64,000 nt of DNA from Paralvinella palmiformis. Taxonomy: Eukaryota > Annelida > Polychaeta > Terebellida > Alvinellidae. The translations under genes and the position numbers were made by a program. Positions 26,674-39,039 of the stretch are shown in pieces. The stretch lies in the NCBI GenBank assembly GCA_025642065.1, contig JAODUP010000519.1, positions 491,001 through 555,000 on the forward strand, in the 5' to 3' direction. Each line of letters begins with the position of its first letter. Positions within the stretch are counted from its first letter, which is position 1. The notes below the pieces were generated by a model. The model had not been told where the DNA came from and made no database searches. It saw nothing but the letters and a program-made list of their open reading frames with translations.

Positions 26674-26984
26674 TATGCTTTAAGAGAAATAAATTCGATT
26701 CTTTGAATAAATCCGGCTTAAATATTATCAATTATCCTGTAGCAACTCATCTATATTTTATTAATTATTAACTAGGAATACATCATTGTTTACGTTCATG
26801 ATTTGTACTCCCTTTTACTCCCCTTTTCGCCCTTTCACATCCCGGGTTTGTAAACGCGAACAATCGGCTGTAATGGTCAATTCCCCGGGGAGCATACGAC
26901 CTCCAGCCACCAGCTGTGTACGCCTAGCTTATCAGTATCAATCGATGATCGTTCGGTGTGGTACTGATTTCTGGCCGAGCCAAC

Positions 26985-27055
26985 TGATGACATCCGAACC
27001 GACGAGTTCCCGATTTATAGTCCTGCGATCTATCGCTGAGCCATTAGATCTCAGG
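26985..27055 (-). mobile_element. Possible tRNA-like relic
   Basis: On the minus strand TAATGGCTCAGCGATAGATC (A-box-like) is followed by CGTCGGTTCGGATG (B-box-like). The spacing suits a tRNA-derived element but nothing else supports it. Confidence 0.25.
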
Positions 27056-27443
27056 GTCGGAAGTTCTCGAGTTTCAATCTTTCGGCCATCCACAAATCTT
27101 AGCGTTGAGAGGAAAACAATTTTCCCCTTCCAATATCCCAGCGCCGTAATATATTTGAATGATGCACACCTTTCGGACACTTTACGAAATCTGAAATAAA
27201 AACCGTCTCCCGGGACGTTCGCCAGCGAAGCCATTTCGCCCCCAGAGACATTCGCCACTGTTTGGTATATTCGCTACGTATAATCGCTTTAACATACTTC
27301 ACGATGAAGTAATTTTACTGAGTTTTTTGACGAGTGGTTTACTGCGAAATGAAATTGTGGGAGTTACTGTTAATTCCAGAAGACCACAACAAATATCAAA
27401 GCAGGCTGCATATAGTGTGTGTGTGTGTGTGTGTGTGTTTCTG

Positions 27444-27480
<37 letters not shown>

Positions 27481-28134
27481 AATTCCTGTGGGTATACTTT
27501 GAATTTAGACATTTGCATACAAGTTTTATTTTTATTTAAAATGAAGGATGGATCTCACTTGGCTGTTAATTGTAGTAGTAACCTTAAACTACCTCGATGT
27601 AATATCATATTAAACATAAAATGTTGTGTCTACCAGAGGTTAAAGGTCAGTAAAATGGCTAATTAAAAACACCCCGAAATGGCATCATAACAGTCAGTCA
27701 TTCTTTTCTATTTTTCACCTTTTCGTCACCTTCCAATTTCCGGTGTGGCAGCATCTGGTGTTAGTTTTTCCACGTAATTTCCACGAGTTATTGTCTGACT
27801 GGGCAGACATTATATATACCTCAGCATGAAATATCGCTACTCTTTCTCTATTCAGTCCCCTGATTAATCGTCCAGAGGTTCAATTTGCGATTCAAGATTC
27901 TCTGCTAACACACGCACACACACACACACACACACGAGCACCCCTAGCCCTTAATGATTGTATTAACGTTGACTAGAATGGTGTGTGTCAGAACCTGTGC
28001 AAGAACTGAAAACCTCTAGAGAACCACGAACCACTAATACAACATCTGGACGATTCGTCAGGGTGTTAAAATTCGGATTAGTAACTTCTCATGCTCAGAT
28101 TTATAATGTGTCTAAAGTGGGTCCGTTTTGTTTG

Positions 28135-28171
<37 letters not shown>

Positions 28172-28239
28172 CTGTCTTAAGAGACCACTCTTCGGACCAC
28201 CTTAGGTGATCTTTAAAGATAGGTGGTCTTTTAAGACAG
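28172..28239. repeat. Hairpin with GACCAC arms
   Basis: CTGTCTTAAGAGACCAC at 28172-28188 is inverted at 28223-28239 (16 of 17). The arm motif AAGACAGGTGGTC reappears at 29470-29485, next to another (TA)n tract, suggesting both are parts of one larger element. Confidence 0.55.
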
Positions 28240-28524
28240 GATCTGAACTGTAACCAAAATGGACTGGTGTTTACTAGATAACGACGAAACACAAGAAAAG
28301 TGTATATAAAATTTGCATTTGTATTATGATTAACACATGAACAACGAATTATAATGAAATCCCATTTGTTCATCAACAATACATTCAATCTATGGTGTAC
28401 CTTTAGTGTTTGTCCACTTTGAAAATAGTCTATCTGTTTTGTTTGTCGCTACATTTTATGGAAATGTGGCACTGCATCATTTTATCACCAATATTGATAT
28501 GTCAGTATACAGGTCTCCCTGGTC

Positions 28525-28567
<43 letters not shown>

Positions 28568-28602
28568 CATTTACATATGTTGTATCTAATACCAAATATC
28601 AT

Positions 28603-29177
28603 CGTTATAACGCGGACCGCTATAACATTAAATCGGATGTAACACAGCCAGATTTTGGAGCAAGATTCGTGAGATCCACGACGGGGCATTTTTCAACGAG
28701 ATGACTTGAAATCCGCAACTGACCGATCAAATTTTTCGAAATAATTTGAACGCATTTTCACAGTTTGTAATTCACACGTAAAACACAGCCAACGGCAACA
28801 ACTTAATTATACGCCACCTTGGCTCAATCAGCCAAACAAACTGCCCAATCACAACGCGCTGGTACTATTTCTGGCGGATGAATATCACCAATCCTACATG
28901 GCTGTAAATGTTTGAGCAATTTTGCAGAAACATTTCACTTTCCACTGAAACACTGTGGCGATATTGATGCTTAAGTCAATACAAAATTAAACAAATACTG
29001 GGAACGTTTATTAAATAAACAATTGTACGTAATCTTCAGAGATGGTGCAAAACGAAACGAATATATGGACTCCCTGTTATCGCTCACACCAACAGTGCTC
29101 TGTTTCACTTCATGGTCCACCTGTTACACGGTCGACGGGTTGCGAACCACAACGACCGCGTTATAACGGGGGACCTA
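28603..29177. mobile_element. Putative pogo/Tigger-like MITE
   Basis: CGTTATAACGCGG at 28603-28615 is exactly inverted at 29156-29168. The right end read inward is CAGTAGGTCCCCCGTTATAA, the CAGT-GGTCC layout typical of pogo/Tigger termini in the Tc1/mariner superfamily. The left outer end is decayed. The 575 bp between have no transposase frame. Confidence 0.5.
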
Positions 29178-29491
29178 CTGTGCCTCTATCTCATATGATC
29201 TGTATTGGGTTGTATTTTGAAACAACAGCCACGGACGTTTGATCTCGGCTAAGAATGGCTGGCATATGATTGGTCAATGAATGTCAAATTGATGAAGTGA
29301 ACGGTGCATAAAGTATAGTTAATTTCCCTTTGAAAAGAATCACTGGATCAAAGCAGGTGGTCGTTTAACGTAGCATCGAATGCAAGTGGTCATATAAGAA
29401 AGTTTGTTTTAAAAATAATAATAGATTCGTATGGGGAAATTGGGGGAACACTTTCTTGTGTTTTTTTAAGACAGGTGGTCGTAGGTACAGG

Positions 29492-29528
<37 letters not shown>

Positions 29529-30994
29529 CGGAAATTAACGTCGTCGACAACGACGGATAATCCTTACTTAAGTACATACGTCAAATTGATGAACCTATAC
29601 ACTTGAAGCCGCGCTCTAATCGGACAATGGTCTCTATATAATGTCATCAGCATACCGCCAATAGAGCCGTTACTGTACTGTAACCGGATTATGGCGGCAC
29701 GTATGGTCGCACACATACACACACACACGCACCCCCCCCCCCCACACACGCACACACAGACGGGCTCGATCCAAATTACTAATACACCAGGATGTGCCTT
29801 ATGTGTCGGTTAATCGCTTTGCTGACGTGAATAGTAATAAATTGTCGTAATTTTGAGGGATGTGTTCGTGCCAAGAATACTCGCTGCTGATAATAATTGA
29901 TGTTATTATATAGATTAATGTACTAACCTTTGGTCGATGGGTTACTGGGTACATATAACATACTGGTGTTGATTGCCTGTACTGAGGAGGGGGGGGGTTA
30001 TATTGATGATGATTATGATGATGATGATGGTGATGGTGATGGTTGTGGCGGTAGTTATGGTGATGGTTGTAGTTGTGGTTTTGGTATTCCGCTTCTAAGA
30101 AATAACAACAGACGAACGGACGGACGCCCACACACACACACATATATATACACACGCGCGCGCGCGCGCACACACACACACACCATAATAAATGAGAGAG
30201 AGTCAGTCAATGAATCGATTAATCAAGTAATCAATCACCTAATCAATTATTACAAAAGATAAATCGCTGAGATAAAACACAATAAATACAGAGCCCAGAC
30301 CAGCACCGAGAAGTTCGTTTATGGGACAGGTGACAATTATATCCCGAATATACCGCTTCCGGATCATCACGTGACGCCAATGTAAACAACACCTGATCAC
30401 CCCCGTTATCAAATCGGTCACGTGGTTCAGACGTCGACACGCAGGAGATCCCAGTTTTACGACATCAGTTGATATACGATCACAGACAAGGATCCATGCC
30501 TGCTAGAGTCTGCGTGTATTCAATCCGTTCTCTGTCGCCTTGCCGATTGATACTGTCTGTGATTTAAATCCAATATGGCGACAATTTAATTTCACCTTAT
30601 CTAACCCGCTGGCAGATGGCGAGGAAAAAATATACGCTTTCATTAATTAGAAACTCTGTTATATCAAGAAATATATACGATTGTTTCCCGATTCAATTAT
30701 CTTGTCTTCCCGGATCGATCCTGATCGTTTGTTTTATCGTCTGCTTCCCGACATAGAACTCCGTGTATGAGCACATAATGATGTCTGGCGACCGGGAGCC
30801 ATTTTTCACGATAACAAATTCGTATTCTTCGGTTGGCCTGAACAAGGTCAAGGTCGTTCGGGAATTAGCTATCTGAATCAAAGGCTTATTACTATGGATA
30901 ATAATTATCAACAACAATGATAACATCTAGATCATCATCATCGACAAAAACAACAACATCATCATCATCATCAGCATCATCATCATCAATACAC

Positions 30995-31150
30995 CGCCAT
31001 TATGGTGTCATCGGTTAGAGTTGGGGGATTCCTTACTCATGGTCATGCTCTGTGCGGTCAAAAGTTCGACTCCGGGTCGTGGCATCATTGTAAGAGCAGT
31101 TTTTCATCCAATCAGACGACTAGCAAGGTTTTCTCTACTGAATATGGCAT
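30995..31150 (+). mobile_element. tRNA-like SINE head with unrelated tail
   Basis: An A-box-like TGGTGTCATCGGTTAGAG and a B box AAAGTTCGACTCC lie about 50 bases apart, followed by ATTGTAAGAGCAGTTTTTCA and an unplaced tail. It is preceded by (ATC)n at 30946-30989, perhaps the end of another SINE. No cloverleaf good enough for a functional tRNA was seen. Confidence 0.45.
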
Positions 31151-31236
31151 CATTTAGAATGTCTTCATAGCGAAAATATAAATTACAGATCATATATATC
31201 TTTCTCATCTAATAATAATTATAGTTGTTGTTGTTG

Positions 31237-31240
31237 TTAG

Positions 31241-31300
<60 letters not shown>
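31237..31300. repeat. (ATT)n
   Basis: About 20 perfect ATT units preceded by (GTT)n. Confidence 0.97.
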
Positions 31301-31301
<1 letters not shown>

Positions 31302-31799
31302 CTGCTAAAATCAGTATTAAACAATATTGAACCATGGCTATTATTTACTGCAGTACACATAAACAAAAAGATTAATTTTATCATCTGCTTCAGTAACCTT
31401 GTGCACAAAATATGTGTGTGGAGGGGAGGGGGGAGCGGAAGAGCATGCTACAATTAGGAAACACCCCCCATTTGATTTGATCCGAAAGACAACCACCTGT
31501 TGTTGTTTTTTTTATACCAGTATGCGATATTTAGTGAAAAAACCTATTCATTATGAAATAATGTGGATTCCGTTTGCTCTAATTCTGTGCTAGGATTAGA
31601 TGAGTACAACCATTTTATCGCGTTGTGGGTGGTACGCAGCTCTTGATTGTACGCGTTTCCGTGTTGTAGGTGAAACGGGGGAACCACTTTAAACGGCACA
31701 TAACGTTATGTAATATATCGATATAAGATATATAACCTATATGGACTTCTGTATTAGTCAAGTCAGCTGATCGATGAATTGTTTGATTGATAGCTCAAT

Positions 31800-31877
31800 G
31801 CTTAATTGATTGACTGACTGGCTGACTAACTGACTAATTGACTGACTCTGACTGACTGACTGACTGACTGACTGACA

Positions 31878-31924
<47 letters not shown>

Positions 31925-31931
31925 CTCCCGC

Positions 31932-31987
<56 letters not shown>
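31800..31987. repeat. (GACT)n-(CA)n-(CT)n-(TA)n compound microsatellite
   Basis: Four different simple repeats lie end to end over about 190 bases. Confidence 0.95.
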
Positions 31988-31990
<3 letters not shown>

Positions 31991-32567
31991 TACAATTATT
32001 GGAATATTATTCTCGGTTAAATGCTCCAGCCAGTAGACATCCTATCTTCTCTTTATGATCATTAAGGACACCACACTGTGGATAAAGTGGCGCCCTCCAT
32101 CGGAGATAGGCTAACACTGTTTGGTTCGACAGCCAATCACCCGCATTCAGGATCCAGAGAAGGGAGACATTCGGATCAATGAGATTATCGTTGCCATTAT
32201 GCTTCGTTTCTCTGAGAACTATTAGCTTTGTGTTCGGCGGAGGTCGTTTACAGGACAAACGCGTTAGGGAGAGGCCGAACGGCCGCTAAGTGGCGTTTTT
32301 GCTGTTTTGTTTTTTCCGTGTTTTATGCTTCAGGGGGTCAGGTATCAATTAGTACACTGGAAATGTATGGTAAAGGGGAGGTTATGGTACTTGCATGAGT
32401 GAGTGAATGAACGATTCCGTCAGTCAGTCAATCAGTCAGTAATCCAGATATCTCTAAGTAGACAGTTAGATTCACAGGCTTTATGTAATCTCAACGCTTC
32501 TCTCACCTGGCACATATGATGTTTTCTAAAACAATGATACGATTAGATGAAACATTTCACAGCTACA

Positions 32568-32642
32568 AGTCAAACTGGGATTTGAACCAAGATATGGAAA
32601 TCGGCGGCTCATTGTAATACCAACTGTTCTACCGGGGAACCC
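32568..32642 (-). mobile_element. tRNA-like sequence (SINE head or tRNA pseudogene)
   Basis: On the minus strand CCCCGGTAGAACAGTTGGTA resembles an A box and TTGGTTCAAATCCCAG is a perfect B box, spaced as in a tRNA gene. Pairing of the stems is poor, so a SINE head or tRNA relic is more likely than a working tRNA. Confidence 0.4.
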
Positions 32643-33570
32643 TTCTTGAGAGAGAGAGAAATGAGAGAGACAGAGGAGGGGGGGGGTGTTCCACGGTCAA
32701 ATGAAACGGCTCATATCTGGATGACCAACTCGCACTCAATCGTTCCACTTTTGATCCAGAATTAGTGGCTCGGAAGACCCCACCGATCACGGCCGCCATT
32801 GTTTTCCCACCAGGATCCACTTGAAGTAATCAATCCGGGCGGATACGGATTATTTCCTTGCACCGAGTGACCCCCCCACAATCCGGATCTGCAAATCATT
32901 GCTTGATATGAGATCGATCAATTGGAGGCTTTCGCTTTTTTAATTGCGTTTACGCCGTCATCGCCAACCATCATTTGACGAAACGAAACATTTGACGTCA
33001 TTTCCTGTCGCTGTTTTGAGGGCCATCTGACGAATTTTCATTCCATTTCCGGTTTGACGGCGATTGCCGCTCTCGCTGGCAAGCGTTAATATCGTAGAAG
33101 TGGCCAATGGCCGGTAGCCGTCGGTAAACACGTGTGTGTTTTTACCAACATTATCGCTCAGCGCCCAGGAAATTAAACGTTTCGTTGATAATTCTGGGTA
33201 AACCGGATAACACTTTACGACGTTTGGAAGGGCGATAACAGGGGAGTCTAAACGTTATGGATTAAAGCTTAGCAGAGACTTGACGACAGCAATTTGATGA
33301 GTGAGTGAGTGAGACAGTGAATGTGAGTGAGTGGAGAAGATTAAGAAATCTTGGGGTTGAATGAAGGGTTTATATATATGGTGTGTGTATTGATCCGTTC
33401 GTGCAAGTACGAGTGCTTACGTTAGCTAAAAATTACGATGCATTAGTATGGTTTATGGAAAAATGATTATTAGAACATCTGGACGATTAATCAGGGTATT
33501 TAACTCACTTCATTTGGAGACGCTGAATGCGCGTACGCGTCCGTTTCCACAATAGTGATGCTCGCGCGCG

Positions 33571-33611
<41 letters not shown>

Positions 33612-34080
33612 ACATACACACATAAACACACACACAAACACACACACAAACACACACAAATTAGTCAGACAGTTTCAACATGGCGGATAGTCTTCTGATG
33701 GCGTCGTTTCGGAACAACAAATAAATCTCCCCCTTCTGAAACTCGTTCAACACATCAAGCGTCCTTCACAAACAACGCTTTTAACCTCGCTCCAATCTGC
33801 TAATAATCGTCATCGCTGCCGAAGCTAATTAACCAACGAGAGCCAGCCACGATGAAACAAGGCGGGATAAAAGCACTGCACAAAGACTGTCCGTCACCAC
33901 CTTACACGAGGCTGGCCATTAAGCCGAAGAATATCGAGCGGAGCCGAACACTGCCGAAGCCCGATTCGGCCGCCGACGGAAAGACACGGAGACCTCCGAT
34001 AAATTTAATAGCTGGGAGGTCAAGGTCGCGGCGCACTGGGCTTGGTTACATTATGGGGATGAGGGCGGGTATGTCTTGAG
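32630..34080. promoter_or_regulatory. CpG-rich segment, possible regulatory region
   Basis: Apart from the CG/CA tract at 33568, this stretch lacks simple repeats and is rich in CpG and in TGACG, TAATTA-like and CAAGGTCG sites. An ATG at 33852 starts a 75-codon Arg/Pro-rich frame of unknown nature. No exon of a known family is seen. Regulatory function is only a guess from composition. Confidence 0.25.
33568..33659. repeat. (CG)n-(CA)n tract
   Basis: An alternating CG run (possible Z-DNA) leads into CA repeats with ACAT and AAAC interruptions. Confidence 0.93.
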
Positions 34081-34674
34081 GGAGAATATGGCTTCCTCAT
34101 CCACTCCGAGCGTGAACAGTTTATTGGTTGACTGGCTAACAACCTGGATACCGAGGATTGAGGAATATCCGGGGATTTAATTTGGCTAGTTAGTGGTTTG
34201 ACTATGGTCTGTCTTTCTCTCTGGGTATGTGTGTGTGTGTGTGTGTGTGTACGTACGTGCGTATGTGTACTTCTGTGCGTGTGTGTGTGGGGAGGAGTTT
34301 CACTTCAGATATCGTTGTAGGAAAAATCGATCGCTCAAACATAAACAAAACCTATTGTCTTAGCCAGCAATATGGCTTCCCATACTGTGTCTCTGTGTGT
34401 TGGGTAATATGTGTTTGTTTGAGACTCTCTCCCCCTTTCCCACTCTCTCACCCCTTGTTATGTGTGTGTGTGTGTGGGGGGGGGGGGGTCCAGGCGCTCA
34501 CTTGGTTTCTGTTTGGTTGTTTGGTTTGTTGTTTGTGTACTTGTTTCTTTGTTTGTTTGCATGACCCGTTGCCATTACAACTAGAAACAGGCAAAATGGA
34601 GAGAGATATATATTAGTGTAATATTTTGTTAAGGCATAGTTTCCTATCCCTTTATCAACCTCCCTCTGTCTCTT

Positions 34675-34677
<3 letters not shown>

Positions 34678-34714
<37 letters not shown>

Positions 34715-34736
34715 ACACACCACACACACACACACG

Positions 34737-34768
<32 letters not shown>

Positions 34769-34776
34769 CACAACAC

Positions 34777-34807
<31 letters not shown>

Positions 34808-34826
34808 TATATATATATATATATAT
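34678..34826. repeat. (CA)n/(TA)n compound microsatellite
   Basis: CA tracts with CACC interruptions, then two TA tracts; about 150 bases. Confidence 0.95.
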
Positions 34827-34894
34827 TAGATGGCTAGTAAGCGATCTATTTCTATCTATTTCACTACATATCTATTTATCTTGATAAATAATTT

Positions 34895-35090
34895 GCCACC
34901 TGTATGACCCGACTGGTAGCGCGGTTGGTCACAGCTCTCTATTATCCGGGTTCAAAGCTCCGTCGCCCTACGTCCGAAGGATGTTTCATCTTTCAATTCG
35001 CCTCGTTACCTTTCAAGATCTTCCTGCCCTTTTAGCCTATCACGTTCACAAAACTGGCGGTAAAATATCAAACAACATACATCAAACATC
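34895..35090 (+). mobile_element. SINE-A related copy, divergent
   Basis: A tRNA-like head (GACTGGTAGCGCGGTTGGTC and GGGTTCAAAGCTC) is followed by AAGGATGTTTCATCTTTCAA, CCTCGTTACCTTTCAAGATC, TTTAGCCTATCACGTTCACA and a GGCGGTAAAATATCAAAC end. The body matches SINE-A in order and spacing while the head is different. It is either an old copy or a subfamily with another tRNA head. Confidence 0.65.
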
Positions 35091-37999
35091 TGGATAATAA
35101 TAACAGCTGTCCACAACAACAACAACAACAAGAACAACTTATGGCTGAATACCAAAACCGGTCCATGAACTCGATGTAAGACCACTTACACAGAATGCGA
35201 TGACGTTGCCGATTTCCGTGTATGCAGTCGATACTATGCGGTGTCATATAACCAGATATTTAACCCGGATGACACTTCTATGTTTCCCAATACCAAAAGT
35301 CGATTGTCTCAGGCTGCGTGGCCGACTGGATTGATTTGATCAATCGATCAATCAGTTGATCGATCGTTTAATTTTTTAATGAATGAACTAGTTGATCACA
35401 TGCTACTTTAAAAAGGTCATGGATGACTGTGGTGGTGGGTTGGGGAGGGGATGCATGTTTGGGTTACGATGGGTGGTTCGTGGGTGAAAATGATATTTAG
35501 ATGATGCATATGTAAGTACAGACAGACAGGCAGACATATAGACAGACGGACAGACGGACGGACGCACGGACATACATACAGACATCCAGACAGACAAATG
35601 GACTTGGACATCTTGTCCTGGATCAAGAATAAAGCCGATCAGTTTTATACGAACTAATAAAGTCGTTTGTTACGCGACGTTCGCCAATTGTACACGAACG
35701 CCGACGAAAATAGCCGAATAGACCCGAACGTTGACTGGGACAGATTTTCGATTTGACCACAAATTAGGCTTAATACAATATGGTATTATTTAATGAATAT
35801 TTAGGATGCTGTTGATGTTATTGGAGTAAGCCGCGTCCAATATAAACAGTAGATTGATAGCTGGGTAAGCACAGCAGACAGGTAGGCAGACAGATAGACA
35901 GACGGACAGACAGAGAGAGAGAGACAGACATACATCGCGTCAGTACCCCCCTCCACCGGCACATTATCTGAAGATTGTTATTAGTAATATGAGAACGATG
36001 TTACAGAGAAATAAACTATTAGATACGTAATAAATAACTGACAACTGTTTCCTCGTTGAATAATATTGGCTTATTCTGAAAAGTTAATATACAATATTGA
36101 CATCATCTCTGTCTGTCTGTCTGCTTGTTTGTCTCTAAGAAGACGCGCGTGCGCGCGTGTGTGTGTGGGTGTGGTGAGTGAGTGAGTGAGTACACGAACG
36201 TGTGATCCAACTATACGGTGGTGTTATTAAGCTCTGCCTAATAACAGCGACCGAGACGACGCAAATAGCTGGACACCTATCATGTGAAACGTTGAAATAA
36301 CATCTCAACTTCACAATACATTCAAATTACCAACAACAATCCAATATCTCTGTAGTAGTGATTTTTTTATTTACAACCATCTGCCTGACGCGGCCAGACA
36401 CATCTTTCCCGCTGAAAATCTAGGCGTTATCGTCTGCTTCAAGGGAAATCAGTTCGCGGTTGTTCTCATTAACATTTTGATGGTTTATAGGCCATCTGGC
36501 ACTACGTTGATCAACTTTCACTTTCGGGTATTTATCGTCCAATTCTGTTCCAATATAAAGAGCCTATGAATATCTGGTCGGTATTTAGTTGTACCCTAGC
36601 GCTCACTCGACGTGTCTGATTGGTTAATCGTCACAATATGGCCGACTATTTGGCGTGTGACATTTGACTACGGTCTAGCTTTGCTTCATTTTTCGTGTTC
36701 TATCTTTGTGGTGGTGGTTGCACTAGTAGTATAAGTATATCGAGCACAGCACTAGTAGTAGTAGTAGTATAATTTGTCAGGGACGTAGATCCAAGAGGAC
36801 CCTTCAATAACATTGAGCAGGGAAGCATATATAATTCCAATTCATTTATCTTGATGATCATAGACATAAACCTATGTAACTGATACTACTATCACTACTA
36901 TTTGGCTACTACTGCTACTACTTGTACTAGTAGTAGTAGTAGTGGTTGTTGTTGTTGTTGTTCTTATTATTGTAATAATTGCAATAACAACGACAACAAC
37001 AAAACTTAATTATTACAACATAAATTGATGTGTGTGTGTGTGTGTGTGTGAACACCATTCTGCCCTCACATACATGAACCTAACCTCCTCTACCACCTAG
37101 TTTGACCGGTCGTTTATATTAAAGCAATTCGTTTTATCCAAAATATCAACAAACACAAGAACTACCGCATGTGCATGTGCGCGGGCATTCTGGCGGGTAT
37201 TCTCGCATGCATGCTTACACGAGATCAAATTTCGATTATCAGAACCAAATAAAATGGGTTTGTCAACTATCCGGCGAGTCGTAATCCGGAACTGGATCGC
37301 TATCCGGAACGACGACTGCCAGCTAGCTGGATCTAGAACGATCGCCGTTCCAACCAATGCCATATAAATCTGGATACGGTGGCCAAATAGCCGAAATCTG
37401 ATCTGACCAGCCCAAATCCGGATGGCTTTTGTCTGGTACAGCAGAGCGGCATGGTCTGGCAGTAAGTACGATAAATATAGATACCGTATTAAATCACCTC
37501 AAGCCCCACGGGAGCATTCTACGCGAAGATTTATCCACTTCCGTCACTACCTTCTTTACGACTTAGACGAGGTTCAACTACAATACGTTGGGACTCGAAC
37601 CCACATATGTAGAAAACTATGGTGCACGTGACCAGCTCACCATCAGCTTTGTTATCGCGTGTCTTATTGTAAGAGATTAATCTGGATCACGTTCTGGAGG
37701 AGGCGTTGGATTGGGTATCCAGATTCAGATTATTGAAGTCCAAGCGAAAAGGTAGATACTATTTCCTTTCAAACCTCTTCCCTCACTGACCAGGATATAC
37801 GCCGCAGGTTATGGAATTGTTATGTTATGGTATTGATTGAATATCACACGCACGTACGCGTGCGTGCGTGCACGCACGCACGGACGCACGCACACACATC
37901 CGGGATCGGGTTACAAGCCGTGCAAGTACGCGTGTCATTTATACACTGTACTCACTTTAAAAAATAGATAGCCTCAGGTATATCGTGTCGTGCGCATTA
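35091..37999. other. Non-coding stretch
   Basis: It holds GACA/CAGA repeats at 35517-35600 and 35875-35935, TAG/GTT triplets at 36720-36970 and a GC-richer stretch at 37080-37640. No supported gene. Confidence 0.35.
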
Positions 38000-38240
38000 C
38001 TGGAATCGTGTTATGAAGGGAGGAGAGCATTTTGAGAGAAATTGTGGGACATATTGCGATGTAGTTTGTGGGACAGACTGTGAGACCGGTTGTTGGCAAG
38101 TTACTGCGACCGAAGGGCCCACTCTGGGGAAGACTATGATGTACAGATTGACTGACAGTCTGTGGGCCAGGTTGCGGGGCAGGCTATGAAACAGGCTGTG
38201 GGGAAGGCCATACAATAGGCTGTGGGGACGGCTGTGGAGC
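38000..38240. repeat. Degenerate GGCTGTGGG-type minisatellite
   Basis: Units such as GGGACAGACTGTGAGACCGG, GGGGCAGGCTATGAAACAGG and CTGTGGGGAAGGCCATACAA repeat at about 22-24 bp with high divergence. Confidence 0.65.
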
Positions 38241-38399
38241 GATTGTTGACAATAGCTCTCGGCAGCAGATGTCTGGCGAACAGCTCATGCCTTCGTTAAA
38301 TATTAAACTTAAATGAGGTCATTTCCGGAACAGAAGCATGTTGCGGTGTGTATACATTCGGTGGCTGGCTGGGTGTGTGACTTGGCTGAGATAGTTGGG

Positions 38400-38830
38400 T
38401 GAATATGCAGGGCCAGCACTAGAATAAATAACTCAGCTGGGTTAGCTGCTTGGGTAAATTGGCTTGGTGGGTATTATCGAGGAGAAACTGATGGCTGTGT
38501 GACTTGCCTGGGTGAATGCAATGGAACATACAGTAGTTGCGCCAGGAAGCTGATTGGGTAAACAAGGTGACCGGATTAGCCGCTGGGTAAATAAGTGGGG
38601 CGAATATAATAGCGGAAGTGGTTCGGTAAGGAAATTGGTCAAATACTAGGTCAAATCTGATGACTTGGCGAGTAGACTGGAGGGGTTGGCTGGGTGAATT
38701 GGCTAAGTGAGGTGGGTGGATATGACAGAGAGAGAGAGAGAGAGAGAGAGCCAAGGCGAACAAAACTGTCGGAAAAACATAACGAGGTGGATGGGTGAAA
38801 TTCCTGGGTGAGTTGGCTGGGTGAATATGG
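38400..38830. repeat. Degenerate GGGTGAATTGGCT-type minisatellite with (GA)n
   Basis: Units such as GGGTAAATTGGCTTGGTGGG and GGGTGAATTGGCTAAGTGAG recur irregularly; a (GA)n tract sits at 38729-38750. Minus-strand frames here are repeat by-products. Confidence 0.65.
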
Positions 38831-38851
38831 GGAATCATGCTCTCTCGCTCT

Positions 38852-38854
<3 letters not shown>

Positions 38855-38904
<50 letters not shown>

Positions 38905-38950
38905 CAACAACAACAACAACAACAAAAGCAGCAGCAGCAATAACAACAAC
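38855..38950. repeat. (CA)n then (CAA)n
   Basis: About 48 bases of CA followed by CAA/CAG-type triplets. Confidence 0.95.
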
Positions 38951-39039
38951 AAACCACAACAACAGCCTAGTTTAACCCGACAGCGCAACACAAGGCCAGT
39001 TGCTGTATCTTCCATCAGCTGAGGACACAACAGTCTGAG

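Larger units (their letters stand above)
24257..28137. other. Non-coding stretch with microsatellites
   Basis: 24420-24720 is CpG-rich with a (CT)n tract at 24507-24530. A minus-strand frame at 25058-25285 has a reasonable amino-acid mix but no recognised motif. 26780-27260 is GC-richer, with one possible tRNA-like relic. Confidence 0.35.

Noticed and set aside
32568..32642. Functional tRNA gene
   Set aside because: A and B boxes are present but acceptor and other stems do not pair convincingly.
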